64,000 nucleotides of DNA from Prevotella sp. (GTDB lineage Bacteria; Bacteroidota; Bacteroidia; Bacteroidales; Bacteroidaceae): the NCBI GenBank assembly GCA_022486815.1, contig JAKVJW010000002.1, positions 80,023 through 144,022 on the forward strand. The letters run 5' to 3'. This document shows, piece after piece, positions 32,457 to 42,518 of the stretch. The stretch's first letter is position 1, and each line of letters starts with the position of its first letter. Position numbers and translations under genes: made by a program. The notes beneath the pieces are model-generated. The model searched no databases. It saw only the letters and a list, made by a program, of their open reading frames with translations, and had not been told where the DNA came from.

Positions 32457-33071
32457 TCAGGTTAAATCCTTTATTTCGTTATAGTTATCTTCTACCAGTT
32501 TCCTTTTGTATACCTTCCTGTCCGTAGATTCTCTTACAATCTTCCATAAAACAGCAGCGACTTCCAGTTTATTTCTGAATACGGCATTTCGTTTATCAGC
32601 GCAGAAGTCTTTTAAAAATTGATTCCACTGGCAGGATGAATGATTATATTTTGCATATTCTGCCTTACCTTGCTTTATGTCCAACAGATCACGCAATGTA
32701 AAAGACATATCATTTGTCTGTCTAACTTTCCTGACCGTTGCAACCATATCTGCATTGAATTTGAAGTTCACAATGCCAGTTTGGCTGGAGAAGAAATCAC
32801 GGAACCGCTGGTTAAATACAAAACTGCAACTTAACAATCCGGTATCCAATGTCAGATGTCTGACATTGCATTTGATCCGTCTCTGAGGAACGTTTCCCTT
32901 AATGATATTGCCATCGAAGTAGGCTTTGATATTCTGACAGAGTTCTGCCTTGTTGCCGTAATGATAAATACCCTTTGACCTGCATATACGGACCAATTCT
33001 TCTCTATACCAATAGAATCTGTCAAATTCCTGGTAAGTATTGATTTTGTCAAAGTCCGGTCGCTGACCCAT
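32457..33071 (-). CDS. SAP-like domain protein of unknown function
   Basis: A basic protein of 204 residues. Residues about 10-55 (ELVRICRSKGIYHYGNKAELCQNIKAYFDG) resemble a SAP helix-linker-helix DNA-binding motif. The middle part (LTLDTGLLSC.FVFNQRFRDFF) and the C-terminal MSFTLRDLLDIKQG, then SSCQWNQFLKDF, match a DUF6434-like domain often joined to SAP motifs in gut bacteria. A nucleic-acid-binding role is inferred. The gene is alone on the minus strand at the right edge of the accessory island. Confidence 0.65.
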   Translation of the reverse strand: MGQRPDFDKINTYQEFDRFYWYREELVRICRSKGIYHYGNKAELCQNIKAYFDGNIIKGNVPQRRIKCNVRHLTLDTGLLSCSFVFNQRFRDFFSSQTGIVNFKFNADMVATVRKVRQTNDMSFTLRDLLDIKQGKAEYAKYNHSSCQWNQFLKDFCADKRNAVFRNKLEVAAVLWKIVRESTDRKVYKRKLVEDNYNEIKDLT

Positions 33072-33359
33072 AGGGGATAACTTGTTTATTATAGAATGGA
33101 AAACACCTAAAAGGAGTATTTCTTATCAAAAATAAAGACTTTTCTCTAAATAAGTTTTATAGGATGTTTTCATTTATCATTATTTAACTGATTCCATAGA
33201 TAAATAATTCATTTATTATGGAATAAACAGAGTGATAGTATGGAAAAACAAGGGAATATTTTATACAAACAGACCTGACTACGATAGAAAATCAGGGCGC
33301 TTGCAGTCTGTTAATATAACTTAATTAATTGGCTTTTTGCTACTTTGTTCATTGTTTAG

Positions 33360-33391
33360 TTTGGTTTATGTTATAAACTTCATTATCTTTG
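33360..33391 (+). promoter_or_regulatory. promoter of the DUF2141/TonB-barrel operon
   Basis: TTTG (33360-33363) and TATCTTTG (33384-33391), spacing 20. The rest of 33072-33359 shows no gene. Confidence 0.7.
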
Positions 33392-33404
33392 CGATGTCAT
33401 TAAG

Positions 33405-33430
33405 AAGTGCTGATCTCCAGCACTTTTTTT
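33405..33430 (+). terminator. terminator-like hairpin right after the promoter
   Basis: AAGTGCTG (33405-33412) pairs with CAGCACTT (33418-33425) around ATCTC and is followed by TTTTT. It starts about 8 bases after the expected transcription start and 83 bases before the gene. It should stop most transcripts unless bypassed, so attenuation is likely. Confidence 0.65.
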
Positions 33431-33512
33431 AGAACATATTAAGTTTATAATATAAACCTATTTATATAAGGGCTTAAATATATAGCAGTAATAACGTTTA
33501 ATATGAATTGAT

Positions 33513-33899
33513 ATGAAAAAAAGATTATTAATGATTGTCATTGCATTTACATGCATGACATTTGCCAATGCCAGGAATGTAGTAGTGAAGTTGCAAGGGG
33601 TGAGAGACCAGAAAGGAAAGATCATGCTGATGGCCGAACGTAAAGTGAAAGACCCGCAAAAGACAAAGAGCAAACCTATTCTGATGATGTGTGATGCGGT
33701 AAAGGGAGAAGTAGACGTGACATTAACCAATGTCGTTGACGGAGAATACTTGATTTCTGTCTTTCATGATGAGAACGGTAATAGACAGATGGATACCGAC
33801 GAACAGGGCAGACCTCTGGAGGGATACGCCCGCAAGGCAGTTGTCCTGGATTCCAAGACCTCGGAAGTAAAAATGAAAATGTATTATCCTTTATTTTAA
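33513..33899 (+). CDS. DUF2141 exported protein
   Basis: A 128-residue DUF2141 protein. Residues 1-20 are a signal peptide (ending T-F-A-N-A). The mature part is a beta-sandwich-like domain with the family's closing F-H-D-E-N-G-N-R-Q-M-D-T-D motif, and the Asp/Asn-rich stretch suggests calcium or other metal binding. It lies 4 bases before a TonB-dependent-type barrel gene, so the two likely work together in the envelope, for example in capture of a ligand. The promoter and an attenuator-like hairpin lie upstream. Confidence 0.85.
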   Translation: MKKRLLMIVIAFTCMTFANARNVVVKLQGVRDQKGKIMLMAERKVKDPQKTKSKPILMMCDAVKGEVDVTLTNVVDGEYLISVFHDENGNRQMDTDEQGRPLEGYARKAVVLDSKTSEVKMKMYYPLF

Positions 33900-33903
33900 A
33901 AAT

Positions 33904-36021
33904 ATGATGTTACGATCAATCTTACTCCTGTTTGCACTCTCTGCCAGTGGCCTGTCCATGGCACAAAACATTCATTTGAATACACAGAAAGATACGGTGG
34001 TGCATCTGGCAGGTGTGACAGCCACAGCGAGAAAAACAGAGTGGAAATCAGACGGGGTAATAGTCCATGTGTCTCCTTCCGAAACTAAAACGGTAAATGA
34101 AATCCTACGCCAGTCTCCGGGTGTAAGCGTGACGGACAAAGATATTCTGATCAATGGGACCGGGGGTGTGAAAGTACTGGTCAATGACCATGAACTGAAA
34201 CTCACGGGTGAAGAATTACTTAACTATCTGAAATCTGTACCGGGACAGAGTATAAGCAGGGTAGAGGTACAGCCTCATGCAGATGCCAGTATGGGAGCAG
34301 ATGACAAGGGGGGAGTCATCAAACTCTTTCTGCGGAAGAGGACTCTGGACGGATTGCAGGCGAATGTGTCTTCACGTATCAGATTATCTCATAGGATGTA
34401 TGAGTTTATGCCTTCCGTATTTATCTCGATGAGAATGGGGAAGGTCACCTTATATTCATCATTCTCTCGTCTGGTGCGTCCTGAGAATAAGGGATGCTAT
34501 GAATCTGAAAGAATGTATGGAAACAAGACGGATATGCTGACAGGGAACGGGGATATTTCTGAACCCTATCATTACAAAAGATATGCTCTGGGAATGGAAT
34601 GGAATATGGATTCTCTCAATAGTCTTGATGCCGATATAGAATATACAGAAGACTCGGACCGAAAACATACCATTGGGGAGTCGTCCTTAAATCTGGGAAG
34701 TGTGGTTTCCAAGAGCGAGAGTGTGCTCAGCCAGTTCAACAATCCCCGGATGTATTCTTTTACAGTAAATTACCGGAGAATGCTGGATGACCGGGGATCC
34801 TGTGCAAAAATCCTGACTGATTACATTGCCAAGCGTATCAGTAATGACAATTTCTATACCTATCATTATCCTCTCACCGGCAAGGACAGTACAAACCAAC
34901 TGTTGCAGAATATTGACTATGATATTTTTTCGGAAGATGTTTCTCTGAAAAAGGTTTTCCTCCATGAATCCTATTTACAGACAGGATTGAAATATACCTA
35001 TACACAGATGAAAGATCTTTCTTTGCAGACTGTGCTGAAATACCATGAACATATAGGAGCAGCGTATGCCATGTTCGGTTTTGAAAAAGAGCACTGGAAT
35101 GTGAATGGGGGACTGCGTATGGAGTATATGCGTGCACGTGATGCTACGGGACTTATTGATAAGAGATGCCTTGACCTGTTTCCACACCTCAATGTCAACT
35201 ATTCCTTTGATGACATGAAGAAGTTGATGCTGATCATGCAATATGCCAAAACGATAGAGCGGCCTGACTTCTATGCCATGAATCCCACACGGGTACAATC
35301 GTCAGAGTATGCTTATTCCGTTGGAAATCCTTACTTGAAGCCTACCTACGGCCATCATGTCAACGCTACATTCGTTTACGACTATCGTTATACCTTCACG
35401 CTGGGTGCCAATTTCTATCAGGATATGATCCGGCCCTACAGCCGTCATGATGCAGGGAACAAACTGGAAGACTATGTCACCTACGAAAACCATTCACATG
35501 AGAATCATTTCTTTATCGCGGTGACAGCTCCGTTTAACCTAGGCAACCTGATGAGACTGACTACTAATTTCACCGGCGTGAGACAACAGATACAAAAAAA
35601 CGCAGGTGACAAAAGTACCGGACATTATCTGGTATTTGCAGATGCGCTGCTACAAGCAAGAATAAACAGTCTTGCTACTATAGAACTGGAATATAACATG
35701 CATAGCCGCCTGTATACGAGCAACAGTCAGATTGGATCTATACATCTGGTTAATGCTTCCGTAAAGCATGAATTCCTGAATGGGAAGCTAACCGTATCAG
35801 CGGGCATTGACGATATACTGAATCAGCAAAACCGCTACCGGATGATTTTAGACACCTATACCACTAACACTCATATCAACATGGCAGAAAGCGGCAGGGT
35901 AGTGAAACTGACTGTCAGTTGGAACATTAACAGGGGAAAGAAAGTAAAGGAAGACACAATAGAAAAGAGTGCGTCTGCAGAGCGGGAACGGCTGGAAATG
36001 ACAAAAAAAGGCTATAAGTAA
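33904..36021 (+). CDS. TonB-dependent-receptor-type outer membrane barrel protein
   Basis: A 705-residue outer membrane protein. The signal peptide ends at S-M-A-Q near residue 21. A short extension leads to a plug-like domain (VTDKDILINGTGGVKVLVND near 80-110, S-R-V-E-V near 130), and a 22-strand-type barrel with many aromatic ends follows (outer membrane beta-barrel family PF14905). It lacks the N-terminal carboxypeptidase-regulatory domain often seen in its relatives. It probably imports or secretes an unknown ligand. It is co-transcribed with the DUF2141 gene, 4 bases apart. The C-terminus ends in a charged tail, not the usual aromatic residue. Confidence 0.85.
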   Translation: MMLRSILLLFALSASGLSMAQNIHLNTQKDTVVHLAGVTATARKTEWKSDGVIVHVSPSETKTVNEILRQSPGVSVTDKDILINGTGGVKVLVNDHELKLTGEELLNYLKSVPGQSISRVEVQPHADASMGADDKGGVIKLFLRKRTLDGLQANVSSRIRLSHRMYEFMPSVFISMRMGKVTLYSSFSRLVRPENKGCYESERMYGNKTDMLTGNGDISEPYHYKRYALGMEWNMDSLNSLDADIEYTEDSDRKHTIGESSLNLGSVVSKSESVLSQFNNPRMYSFTVNYRRMLDDRGSCAKILTDYIAKRISNDNFYTYHYPLTGKDSTNQLLQNIDYDIFSEDVSLKKVFLHESYLQTGLKYTYTQMKDLSLQTVLKYHEHIGAAYAMFGFEKEHWNVNGGLRMEYMRARDATGLIDKRCLDLFPHLNVNYSFDDMKKLMLIMQYAKTIERPDFYAMNPTRVQSSEYAYSVGNPYLKPTYGHHVNATFVYDYRYTFTLGANFYQDMIRPYSRHDAGNKLEDYVTYENHSHENHFFIAVTAPFNLGNLMRLTTNFTGVRQQIQKNAGDKSTGHYLVFADALLQARINSLATIELEYNMHSRLYTSNSQIGSIHLVNASVKHEFLNGKLTVSAGIDDILNQQNRYRMILDTYTTNTHINMAESGRVVKLTVSWNINRGKKVKEDTIEKSASAERERLEMTKKGYK

Positions 36022-36192
36022 TTTGACTTTTATCATAGAAATATCGAAATCTTTTCCTGTGTATCAGACTAAACTGAAAAATGATAGTACCCAGAACAAG
36101 ATTGTCTACATTCTTTTTTCAAATCACTTATAGCTTTTTCTTCAAGCAAATGAACGAACACTTTGACAACTTATCTATAATGGGCCATAACC

Positions 36193-37344
36193 CTAATTAA
36201 GATATTTGTTGGCAGCCTCTTCAATAGCCTGCCCCCTAAGGCCACGTTCTAAGACCTTTCCGTCAGGGCCAAAGAGAATAATCTCAGGAATACCAGTAAT
36301 ACCGTAGGCTTCAGAACCGATAGATTGGGCATTGAAGATCTGAGGATACTCGATACCCAGTTCTTTGATGGCCTTCTTCGTATCTTCAGGCTTATCCCAT
36401 GTTGCTACACCGACAACGTCGAATTTGGCTCCCTTATACTTATTATATACGTTAATCAGGTTAGGTATCTCGCTGCGGCAAGGACCACACCAACTTGCCC
36501 AGAAATCGACAATTACATATTTTCCTTTACCGACATAATCTGAAAGCTTTTGTAGTTTTCCGTCATATTCAACTTGGATATCTTTAAACATCATACCTTC
36601 GCCTGTAGCCTTTGCAACCACTTTCATCTCTTCCTCATGTTTCTGTTGTTTCTGTTGCTCAACGATAAGCCCATGAAACAATTTTCCGTCAAGGCCATTC
36701 TTTACAGAATTACGTGCAATATCCCATGTCTTTCCAAAACTATAATTCATAGTAAAATAAGCAATTGTCCCTGCTTCATCATTATGTTCTTTAAGATACT
36801 CATGGGCATAATGGTTATACTCATTATACATATCCATGTATTTCCTGTCCAGTTCAGCTAACTCTTTATCACGTTCCTCTGATTTAGGCTGATCACTTAT
36901 ATCCGTATATTTTTTTTCAAAAGTCCTATATTTATTATCATGAGGTCCGAAATAGCTATCAGCAGCATTCCATTGCCGATAGAATTTAGATCCATTCAAG
37001 ACGAAAGAACCATTTTGCACATTTAATAATGCTTTCTCGCCAGGCACAAACGGAAAATCCATATAGACGCTGCAAAGAGAGCCATCATCGAATATTGCAC
37101 GAACATGAGCCATACGAGGCTGTTTCATTTTTATACTATAAACAAATTTGTGATTCTTTATTTCTACTGAATCAGTAGGTTTATTGTCAAAAGATCCATC
37201 ATCTTTAGCGATATAGATGTAATATCTTACATCATGGAGAGCTTTTGCGACAGTTCCTTGGAGATTAAATGTTTTTTGGGCAAACACTTGTGCAGGTATA
37301 ATGGCCACGGCTGTCAGAACTAAGGATAATAATATTTTTTTCAT
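36193..37344 (-). CDS. TlpA-like thiol-disulfide oxidoreductase with DUF4369 domain
   Basis: A 383-residue exported protein. The signal peptide ends at V-F-A-Q (residue 23). Residues 25-120 form a DUF4369-type beta domain, 130-240 are helical, and 255-383 are a thioredoxin/TlpA fold with W-C-G-P-C (C286, C289) and G-I-P-E-I as cis-Pro loop. It should reduce disulfides or assist cytochrome or envelope protein folding. Such proteins are abundant in Bacteroidetes. It is divergent from the SusC/SusD pair and separated by about 300 bases that hold a TATCTTTG box on the minus strand and a palindrome. Confidence 0.9.
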   Translation of the reverse strand: MKKILLSLVLTAVAIIPAQVFAQKTFNLQGTVAKALHDVRYYIYIAKDDGSFDNKPTDSVEIKNHKFVYSIKMKQPRMAHVRAIFDDGSLCSVYMDFPFVPGEKALLNVQNGSFVLNGSKFYRQWNAADSYFGPHDNKYRTFEKKYTDISDQPKSEERDKELAELDRKYMDMYNEYNHYAHEYLKEHNDEAGTIAYFTMNYSFGKTWDIARNSVKNGLDGKLFHGLIVEQQKQQKHEEEMKVVAKATGEGMMFKDIQVEYDGKLQKLSDYVGKGKYVIVDFWASWCGPCRSEIPNLINVYNKYKGAKFDVVGVATWDKPEDTKKAIKELGIEYPQIFNAQSIGSEAYGITGIPEIILFGPDGKVLERGLRGQAIEEAANKYLN

Positions 37345-37368
37345 AAGTAAAAATTTAAAATTACTCTA

Positions 37369-37436
37369 CAAAGATAGCAGATATTATCCATTTACATTAT
37401 TGTTTTTGTATCATACTTTTTGTATCATGATACAAA
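37369..37436 (-). promoter_or_regulatory. -7 box and upstream palindrome of the TlpA-like gene
   Basis: The minus strand reads TATCTTTG over 37369-37376. Upstream lies a perfect 18-bp palindrome, TTTGTATCATGATACAAA (37419-37436), plus an extra half-site TTTGTATCA at 37405-37413. The position, about 45-60 bases before the -7 box, fits an activator site. The plus-strand SusC gene has its own TATATTTG at 37598. Confidence 0.5.
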
Positions 37437-37643
37437 GAAATTGGACACATTCATTATATATCAATACTAGTTACAAAGAATTGATAATCCTGTTGTACAA
37501 GAACTTAAAAATCATCTAAATATAGGAGGAGCGCAAAGAAAGACCTGAGCGGTAATAATTTTTCGGCTTTGTTTTATCTGAAAAACAAAAAAAATTGTAT
37601 ATTTGTATTCAGTTTACAATAGTACCTAATAAAATTCTGATCC

Positions 37644-40364
37644 ATGCAGAAAGAACGAATACAATCCATGACAAAGACTTTAAGATGTACATTATTTATA
37701 ATGCTTTTCAGCACCTCAACAATTACCCAGGGACAGAAGAAGAACACAATTATCAAATTAGACACCATTCCCGTTATTGGTTCAGCAGCCTTACTCGGGG
37801 AGCAGCAGATGAACAAAGGGCTTGTGCAGAATGCTCTTGATGCTATTTCAGGTAAAACTGCCGGTGTGAATATAGAGTCCTCCGGAGCCAATCGTATAGC
37901 CATGCTCAATAGTGTCCGTGTGCGTGGTACCACTTCCCTTACAGGAGGGAATGATCCACTTGTCATCATTGATGGGGTCTATTCTGACCTTACGGCACTT
38001 GCGACTGTTTATCCAGCCGATATTAAAAATTTTACTATTCTTAAGAATGCTTCCGAGACCGCACAGTTTGGATCGCGTGGTGCTTCCGGTGTTATCGAGG
38101 TCCAGACGAAACGTGGACATGGGGGCAAGTTTCAGATAGCATACGATTGTAATGTGGGTGCTGAGATGAGATATAAATATCTGGATATGCTCAATGCAAC
38201 AGATTACGCAGCTACAGCCAAGAATCTGGGTATAGATTACAACGACCTTGGGTTCAACACCAATTTTCAGAAGAAGATCAGCCGTACAGGACAGATCGAG
38301 GATCACCACATTGCATTCAGTGGTGGTACAGACCAGTCAAATTACCGTGCATCTCTCGGCATGATGAGTAATCAGACCATTATCAAGTCAAAGAACTATG
38401 ATAATTTTGTAGCAAAACTCGATATTTCCCAGTTGGCTTTCGACAATAGGATGAAGATTGATTTTGGTGTATTTGGGTCATCACAGAAAGATAATAATAT
38501 CTATGATACTCAAATCCTGTTTTATTCAGCAGCTGCCATGAATCCCACCTATCCATACGGAACCTATAATGGAAGTTATGTAAAGAATGGTACGGCCTCG
38601 CAGATCAACCCTCCCGGTGCCTTGATTCAGGAATGCAATGATAACAAGGATCTCAACTTCAATACCCATCTCCAACTGTCTTATACGCTGCCATACGGTA
38701 TGAAACTGACGGCCCTTGGTGCTTATTCCTACAGTTCGATGGAGAATGACAAGTTTGCACCGACATGGGTGTGGGCCCAAGGCCTTGCCTATAGAGGAGA
38801 GACGAAGTCGGAAGAGTTGATGGGACATATAGACTTGAACTGGAATCATACCTGGAATATTCATCATATTAATGCTACACTGGAAGGCGAGTATCAGAAA
38901 GAAAAGACCACAGCCTTTTGGACACAGGTCAAAGGTTTTACTTCCAATGACTTCGGATACAATAACCTTGCCGCTGGATCGACGATACCGTATGGAGGAA
39001 CAGGCAGCAGTTATCAGGATCCCAAACTGGCCTCTGCTATGCTGATAGCATCTTACACACTTCTTGACCGGTATTCCCTGGATGCTTCAATGCGTGCTGA
39101 CGCTTCTTCGATGGTTGGGAAAAACCATACCTGTGGCTTTTTCCCTTCAGTATCCCTCTCCTGGGATATGAAGGCAGAAAAGTTTCTGCAGAATATTCCA
39201 GAGATCTACATGTTGAAACTTCGTACGGGTTATGGACGTACCGGCAACCTGGGTGCCATCAGTTCATATCTTACACTCAACAGCCGAGAACCAGTTGGGG
39301 TTGTCTCCTATAATGGCACACCGACCGTTACTATGGGTGAGTTGCGCAATAGTAATCCTGACTTGAAATGGGAAACGAGAAGTACCTTTAATATAGGACT
39401 GGATATAGGGCTCCTCAATAACCGAATTTTGCTGACGCCTGAATACTATTATTCCAAGACCACAGACATGCTCTATGAATATGATGTACCTGTACCGAAT
39501 TATGCTTTTGATAAATTGCTGGCTAATATAGGTTCTATGTCAAACAGTGGTTTTGAACTCGGTATAGGCCTTGTACCGATTTCCAAAAAAGACATGGAAC
39601 TTAACATCAATGTCAACATGTCCTGGCAGAAAAACAAGTTGATATCCTTGAGCGGCAACTATAAAGGTAATCACATGTCAGCATCGAATATCACACCGCT
39701 CGGAAGTTTGAACGGTGCCGGCCTGCATGGTGGTGATTCCAATATTCTCTATCAGATTGTCGGCCAGTCGCTGGGTGTTTTTTATCTGCCTCACTGCACA
39801 GGGATTGTTGATGATGGAAAAGGACATAAGAAATACCAGGTAGCTGATCTGAATCATGATGGCAAGGTTGATCTAAGTGATAATAGTGCTGACAGATACA
39901 TCGCCGGACAAGCTACACCGAAGATGACTTTGGGCTCTAATATCAGTTTTCGTTACAAGAACTACGACATCACCTTGCAGATGAACGGTGCTTTCGGACA
40001 TAAGATATTTAATGCTACGGCACTTAGTTATATGAATATGTCAAGTTTCCCGGACTATAATGTTTTCAAAAAGGCTCCTTCCACCAATATCGTTGACCAG
40101 AAAGTAACCGACTATTGGCTGAAGAGTGCAGACTACCTTAATATCGATTATGTCACTTTAGGTTGGAATGTACCTGTCAAGTGCAAATACATCAGTAACC
40201 TGAGACTCTCATGCAGCATTAACAATTTAGTAACGTTTACCCATTATAATGGACTTACTCCGATGATAAACAGTTATATCGTAAACAACACACTTGGAAT
40301 TGATGACAAGCGTAGTTATCCGGTCTATCGCACTTTCTCTGTCGGTGTGAATGTACAATTTTAA
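37644..40364 (+). CDS. SusC/RagA-type TonB-linked outer membrane receptor
   Basis: A 906-residue SusC-like receptor that imports oligosaccharides or other nutrients with TonB energy. The signal peptide ends near residue 31 (S-T-I-T-Q-G-Q). The plug follows directly, including LQNALDAISGKTAGVNI-like and VRVRGTTSLTGGNDPLVIIDGV motifs, then the FGSRGASGVIEVQTKRG segment. The carboxypeptidase-like N-terminal domain of most SusC proteins is missing, so the protein is about 100 residues shorter than usual. The start could also be the Met at 37668. It is 8 bases before its SusD partner. No glycoside hydrolase is linked to the pair, so the substrate cannot be guessed. Confidence 0.93.
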   Translation: MQKERIQSMTKTLRCTLFIMLFSTSTITQGQKKNTIIKLDTIPVIGSAALLGEQQMNKGLVQNALDAISGKTAGVNIESSGANRIAMLNSVRVRGTTSLTGGNDPLVIIDGVYSDLTALATVYPADIKNFTILKNASETAQFGSRGASGVIEVQTKRGHGGKFQIAYDCNVGAEMRYKYLDMLNATDYAATAKNLGIDYNDLGFNTNFQKKISRTGQIEDHHIAFSGGTDQSNYRASLGMMSNQTIIKSKNYDNFVAKLDISQLAFDNRMKIDFGVFGSSQKDNNIYDTQILFYSAAAMNPTYPYGTYNGSYVKNGTASQINPPGALIQECNDNKDLNFNTHLQLSYTLPYGMKLTALGAYSYSSMENDKFAPTWVWAQGLAYRGETKSEELMGHIDLNWNHTWNIHHINATLEGEYQKEKTTAFWTQVKGFTSNDFGYNNLAAGSTIPYGGTGSSYQDPKLASAMLIASYTLLDRYSLDASMRADASSMVGKNHTCGFFPSVSLSWDMKAEKFLQNIPEIYMLKLRTGYGRTGNLGAISSYLTLNSREPVGVVSYNGTPTVTMGELRNSNPDLKWETRSTFNIGLDIGLLNNRILLTPEYYYSKTTDMLYEYDVPVPNYAFDKLLANIGSMSNSGFELGIGLVPISKKDMELNINVNMSWQKNKLISLSGNYKGNHMSASNITPLGSLNGAGLHGGDSNILYQIVGQSLGVFYLPHCTGIVDDGKGHKKYQVADLNHDGKVDLSDNSADRYIAGQATPKMTLGSNISFRYKNYDITLQMNGAFGHKIFNATALSYMNMSSFPDYNVFKKAPSTNIVDQKVTDYWLKSADYLNIDYVTLGWNVPVKCKYISNLRLSCSINNLVTFTHYNGLTPMINSYIVNNTLGIDDKRSYPVYRTFSVGVNVQF

Positions 40365-40372
40365 ATTTAGCC

Positions 40373-42034
40373 ATGAAACAACTTTCTTACCTGATATTAC
40401 TATTCCCCTTGCTGCTCGTTTCTTGTCTTGATGAAACCGCAAAAGATCGTCTGACTGAAGATGAAACTTATACTTCAGCATCTTCTCTCTATATTAATGC
40501 TGTTGCCACCTTATATAATTATATTGGCGGCAACCAGGATAGCCAGGGGTTGCAAGGTACTTATCGTGGTGTATACGATTATAATACCTTTAGCAGTGAC
40601 GAAGCTATCATTCCTATCCGTGGCGGTGACTGGTATGATGGGGGATTCTGGGAAAACCTCTATACCCATAACTGGTCTGCCAGTGATGAATCACTTTACA
40701 ACACCTGGCAGTATCTTTACAAGGTAGTGGTACTCTGTAATCAGTCACTTGCCATAATTGACAAGAACAAATCCTTACTTACCGATATACAGTATCAGTC
40801 TTTCAGGGCAGAAGTCAGAGCTCTGAGAGCACTTTACTATGCTTATATCATGGATATGTATGGCAATGTGCCCATAGCCAGTAGTACGGATACAAATAAT
40901 ACAACCGGGGAGAATGCAAAGCAATACTCCCGTCCTGCCGTATTTCGCTATATATTCAGTGAATTGCAGGAGGTGGAACCTTTGCTCCCTGATGAACATA
41001 GTAACTATGAAGGTAAATATTATGGGCGTGTCACTCGTCCTGTAGCCAATTTCATACTTGCAAAATTAGCTTTAAATGCGGAAATATACTCTGATTCGAT
41101 ATGGACAGATAACCATCAACCGGATGGTAAGAATATTTTCTTTACGGTGGATGGCAAGCATCTCAATGCCTGGCAGACCTGCATTGCCTATTGCGACAAG
41201 ATAAAGGATGAGGGGTATACTCTGGCAAATAATTATGCCAGCAATTTTTACATCCACAATCAAAATTCGCCGGAGAACATCTTTACTATTCCAATGGATA
41301 AGACACTGTATAGCAACCAATATCAATATCTGTTTCGCTCCCGCCATTATGCTCAAGGCAGTGCCATGGGGATGGCATCTGAGAATGGTACGTGTGCTAC
41401 TATCTCTACCATCCATGCTTACGGTTATGGTACAGATAGTGTGGATACCCGTTATGCGATCAATTTCTTTTCTGACACGGTCAGAATCAATGGTGATATC
41501 GTAAAACTTGATAATGGAAAGCCTTTGGTATACAAGCCTCTGGAAGTAAAAACAGACCTTACGGGTAGCCCATACATGCAGACTGCTGGGGCAAGGGAGA
41601 AAAAGTATGAGACTGACCTTACCGCTTATAATGATGGAAAGAATATTGATAATGATATTGTGCTCTATCGCTATGCCGATGTTTTGCTCATGAAGGCTGA
41701 AGCTGAAGTGCGTAATGGGGGAGACGGAGATCAAGAATTGAATGAGGTGCGGAGTAGGGCGGGCATGCCTTATCGCAAAGCAACATTAGAAAATATTCTA
41801 ACAGAACGATTATTGGAATTGATGTGGGAAGGCTGGCGTCGTCAAGACTTGATCCGTTTTGATCTCTTTCATAAGAGTTATGACCTGAGGACAGCTTCTG
41901 AAAAAGAGGCTGATCGCCATACTATTGTTTTTCCTATACCGCAAAAGGTTTTGGACTTGAATCCTTCGTTTATACAAAATAAAGGATATTATAAAGAAAT
42001 ATCAGAGGCAAACGAAAAATTCGGCTGCCCCTGA
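40373..42034 (+). CDS. SusD/RagB-type nutrient-binding lipoprotein
   Basis: A 553-residue surface lipoprotein that caps the SusC receptor and binds the nutrient. The lipobox is L-L-V-S-C with Cys18. Family landmarks are W-x-Y-L-Y-K-V-V near 120, Q-x-F-R-A-E-V-R-A-L-R-A-L-Y-Y near 145, R-Y-A-D-V-L-L-M-K-A-E near 425, and the ending R-W-x-L-x-F-P-I-P-type block. It directly follows SusC and completes the transport unit. The C-terminal tail after L-N-P-S-F-I-Q-N is normal. Confidence 0.93.
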   Translation: MKQLSYLILLFPLLLVSCLDETAKDRLTEDETYTSASSLYINAVATLYNYIGGNQDSQGLQGTYRGVYDYNTFSSDEAIIPIRGGDWYDGGFWENLYTHNWSASDESLYNTWQYLYKVVVLCNQSLAIIDKNKSLLTDIQYQSFRAEVRALRALYYAYIMDMYGNVPIASSTDTNNTTGENAKQYSRPAVFRYIFSELQEVEPLLPDEHSNYEGKYYGRVTRPVANFILAKLALNAEIYSDSIWTDNHQPDGKNIFFTVDGKHLNAWQTCIAYCDKIKDEGYTLANNYASNFYIHNQNSPENIFTIPMDKTLYSNQYQYLFRSRHYAQGSAMGMASENGTCATISTIHAYGYGTDSVDTRYAINFFSDTVRINGDIVKLDNGKPLVYKPLEVKTDLTGSPYMQTAGAREKKYETDLTAYNDGKNIDNDIVLYRYADVLLMKAEAEVRNGGDGDQELNEVRSRAGMPYRKATLENILTERLLELMWEGWRRQDLIRFDLFHKSYDLRTASEKEADRHTIVFPIPQKVLDLNPSFIQNKGYYKEISEANEKFGCP

Positions 42035-42074
42035 TCCTTTTTTAAATAATTACGAAAAACTCCAACCTTTTTAC

Positions 42075-42518
42075 CTATTGATTATTTGGAGACGGATGGT
42101 TGTGGCCGAAAGGACCACCATGACCATGCCTAAACATCATATTCAGATAAGTCTGATACTGACTGTCTGAAAGAATAGATTTCAACTGACTCTCATATTC
42201 CTGTCTTTTTGCCATGCGCTCTTTGATCTTAGCTTTCATCTCGTCGGTCATCTGTGGAAACCCATTCATACCGCTGCCGTCCATTTTACGAGGCCTTTTG
42301 CCAAAGGCCGGTCTCTGAAACAGGTCTTTATATTCCTTATTCAAGGCAGCTACCTTGGTTTTCTGCGCATCATTCAACCCCAATTTGCCTGCCATCAGGT
42401 TGGTCATCTCCTCAGGCGTCATCTGCCTGGGACCTTTTTGTCCATAACTGTTGTTGCTTTGTGCCATAGCCATTGTCATAGACAAGAGGGCTACAAATGT
42501 CAAAAGAATTTTTTTCAT
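42075..42518 (-). CDS. small exported Spy/DUF4890-like protein
   Basis: A periplasmic helical protein of 147 residues. The start at 42518 gives the signal peptide MKKILLTFVALLSMTMAMA. The mature part has the M-T-P-E-E-M-T-N-L-M-A-G-K-L-G-L-N-D-A-Q pattern repeated later as M-K-A-K-I-K-E-R and I-L-S-D-S-Q-Y-Q-T-Y, as in DUF4890/Spy-type chaperone-like proteins. It ends in a His/Gly-rich tail. It may bind unfolded proteins or metal. It converges with the SusD gene. Confidence 0.75.
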   Translation of the reverse strand: MKKILLTFVALLSMTMAMAQSNNSYGQKGPRQMTPEEMTNLMAGKLGLNDAQKTKVAALNKEYKDLFQRPAFGKRPRKMDGSGMNGFPQMTDEMKAKIKERMAKRQEYESQLKSILSDSQYQTYLNMMFRHGHGGPFGHNHPSPNNQ

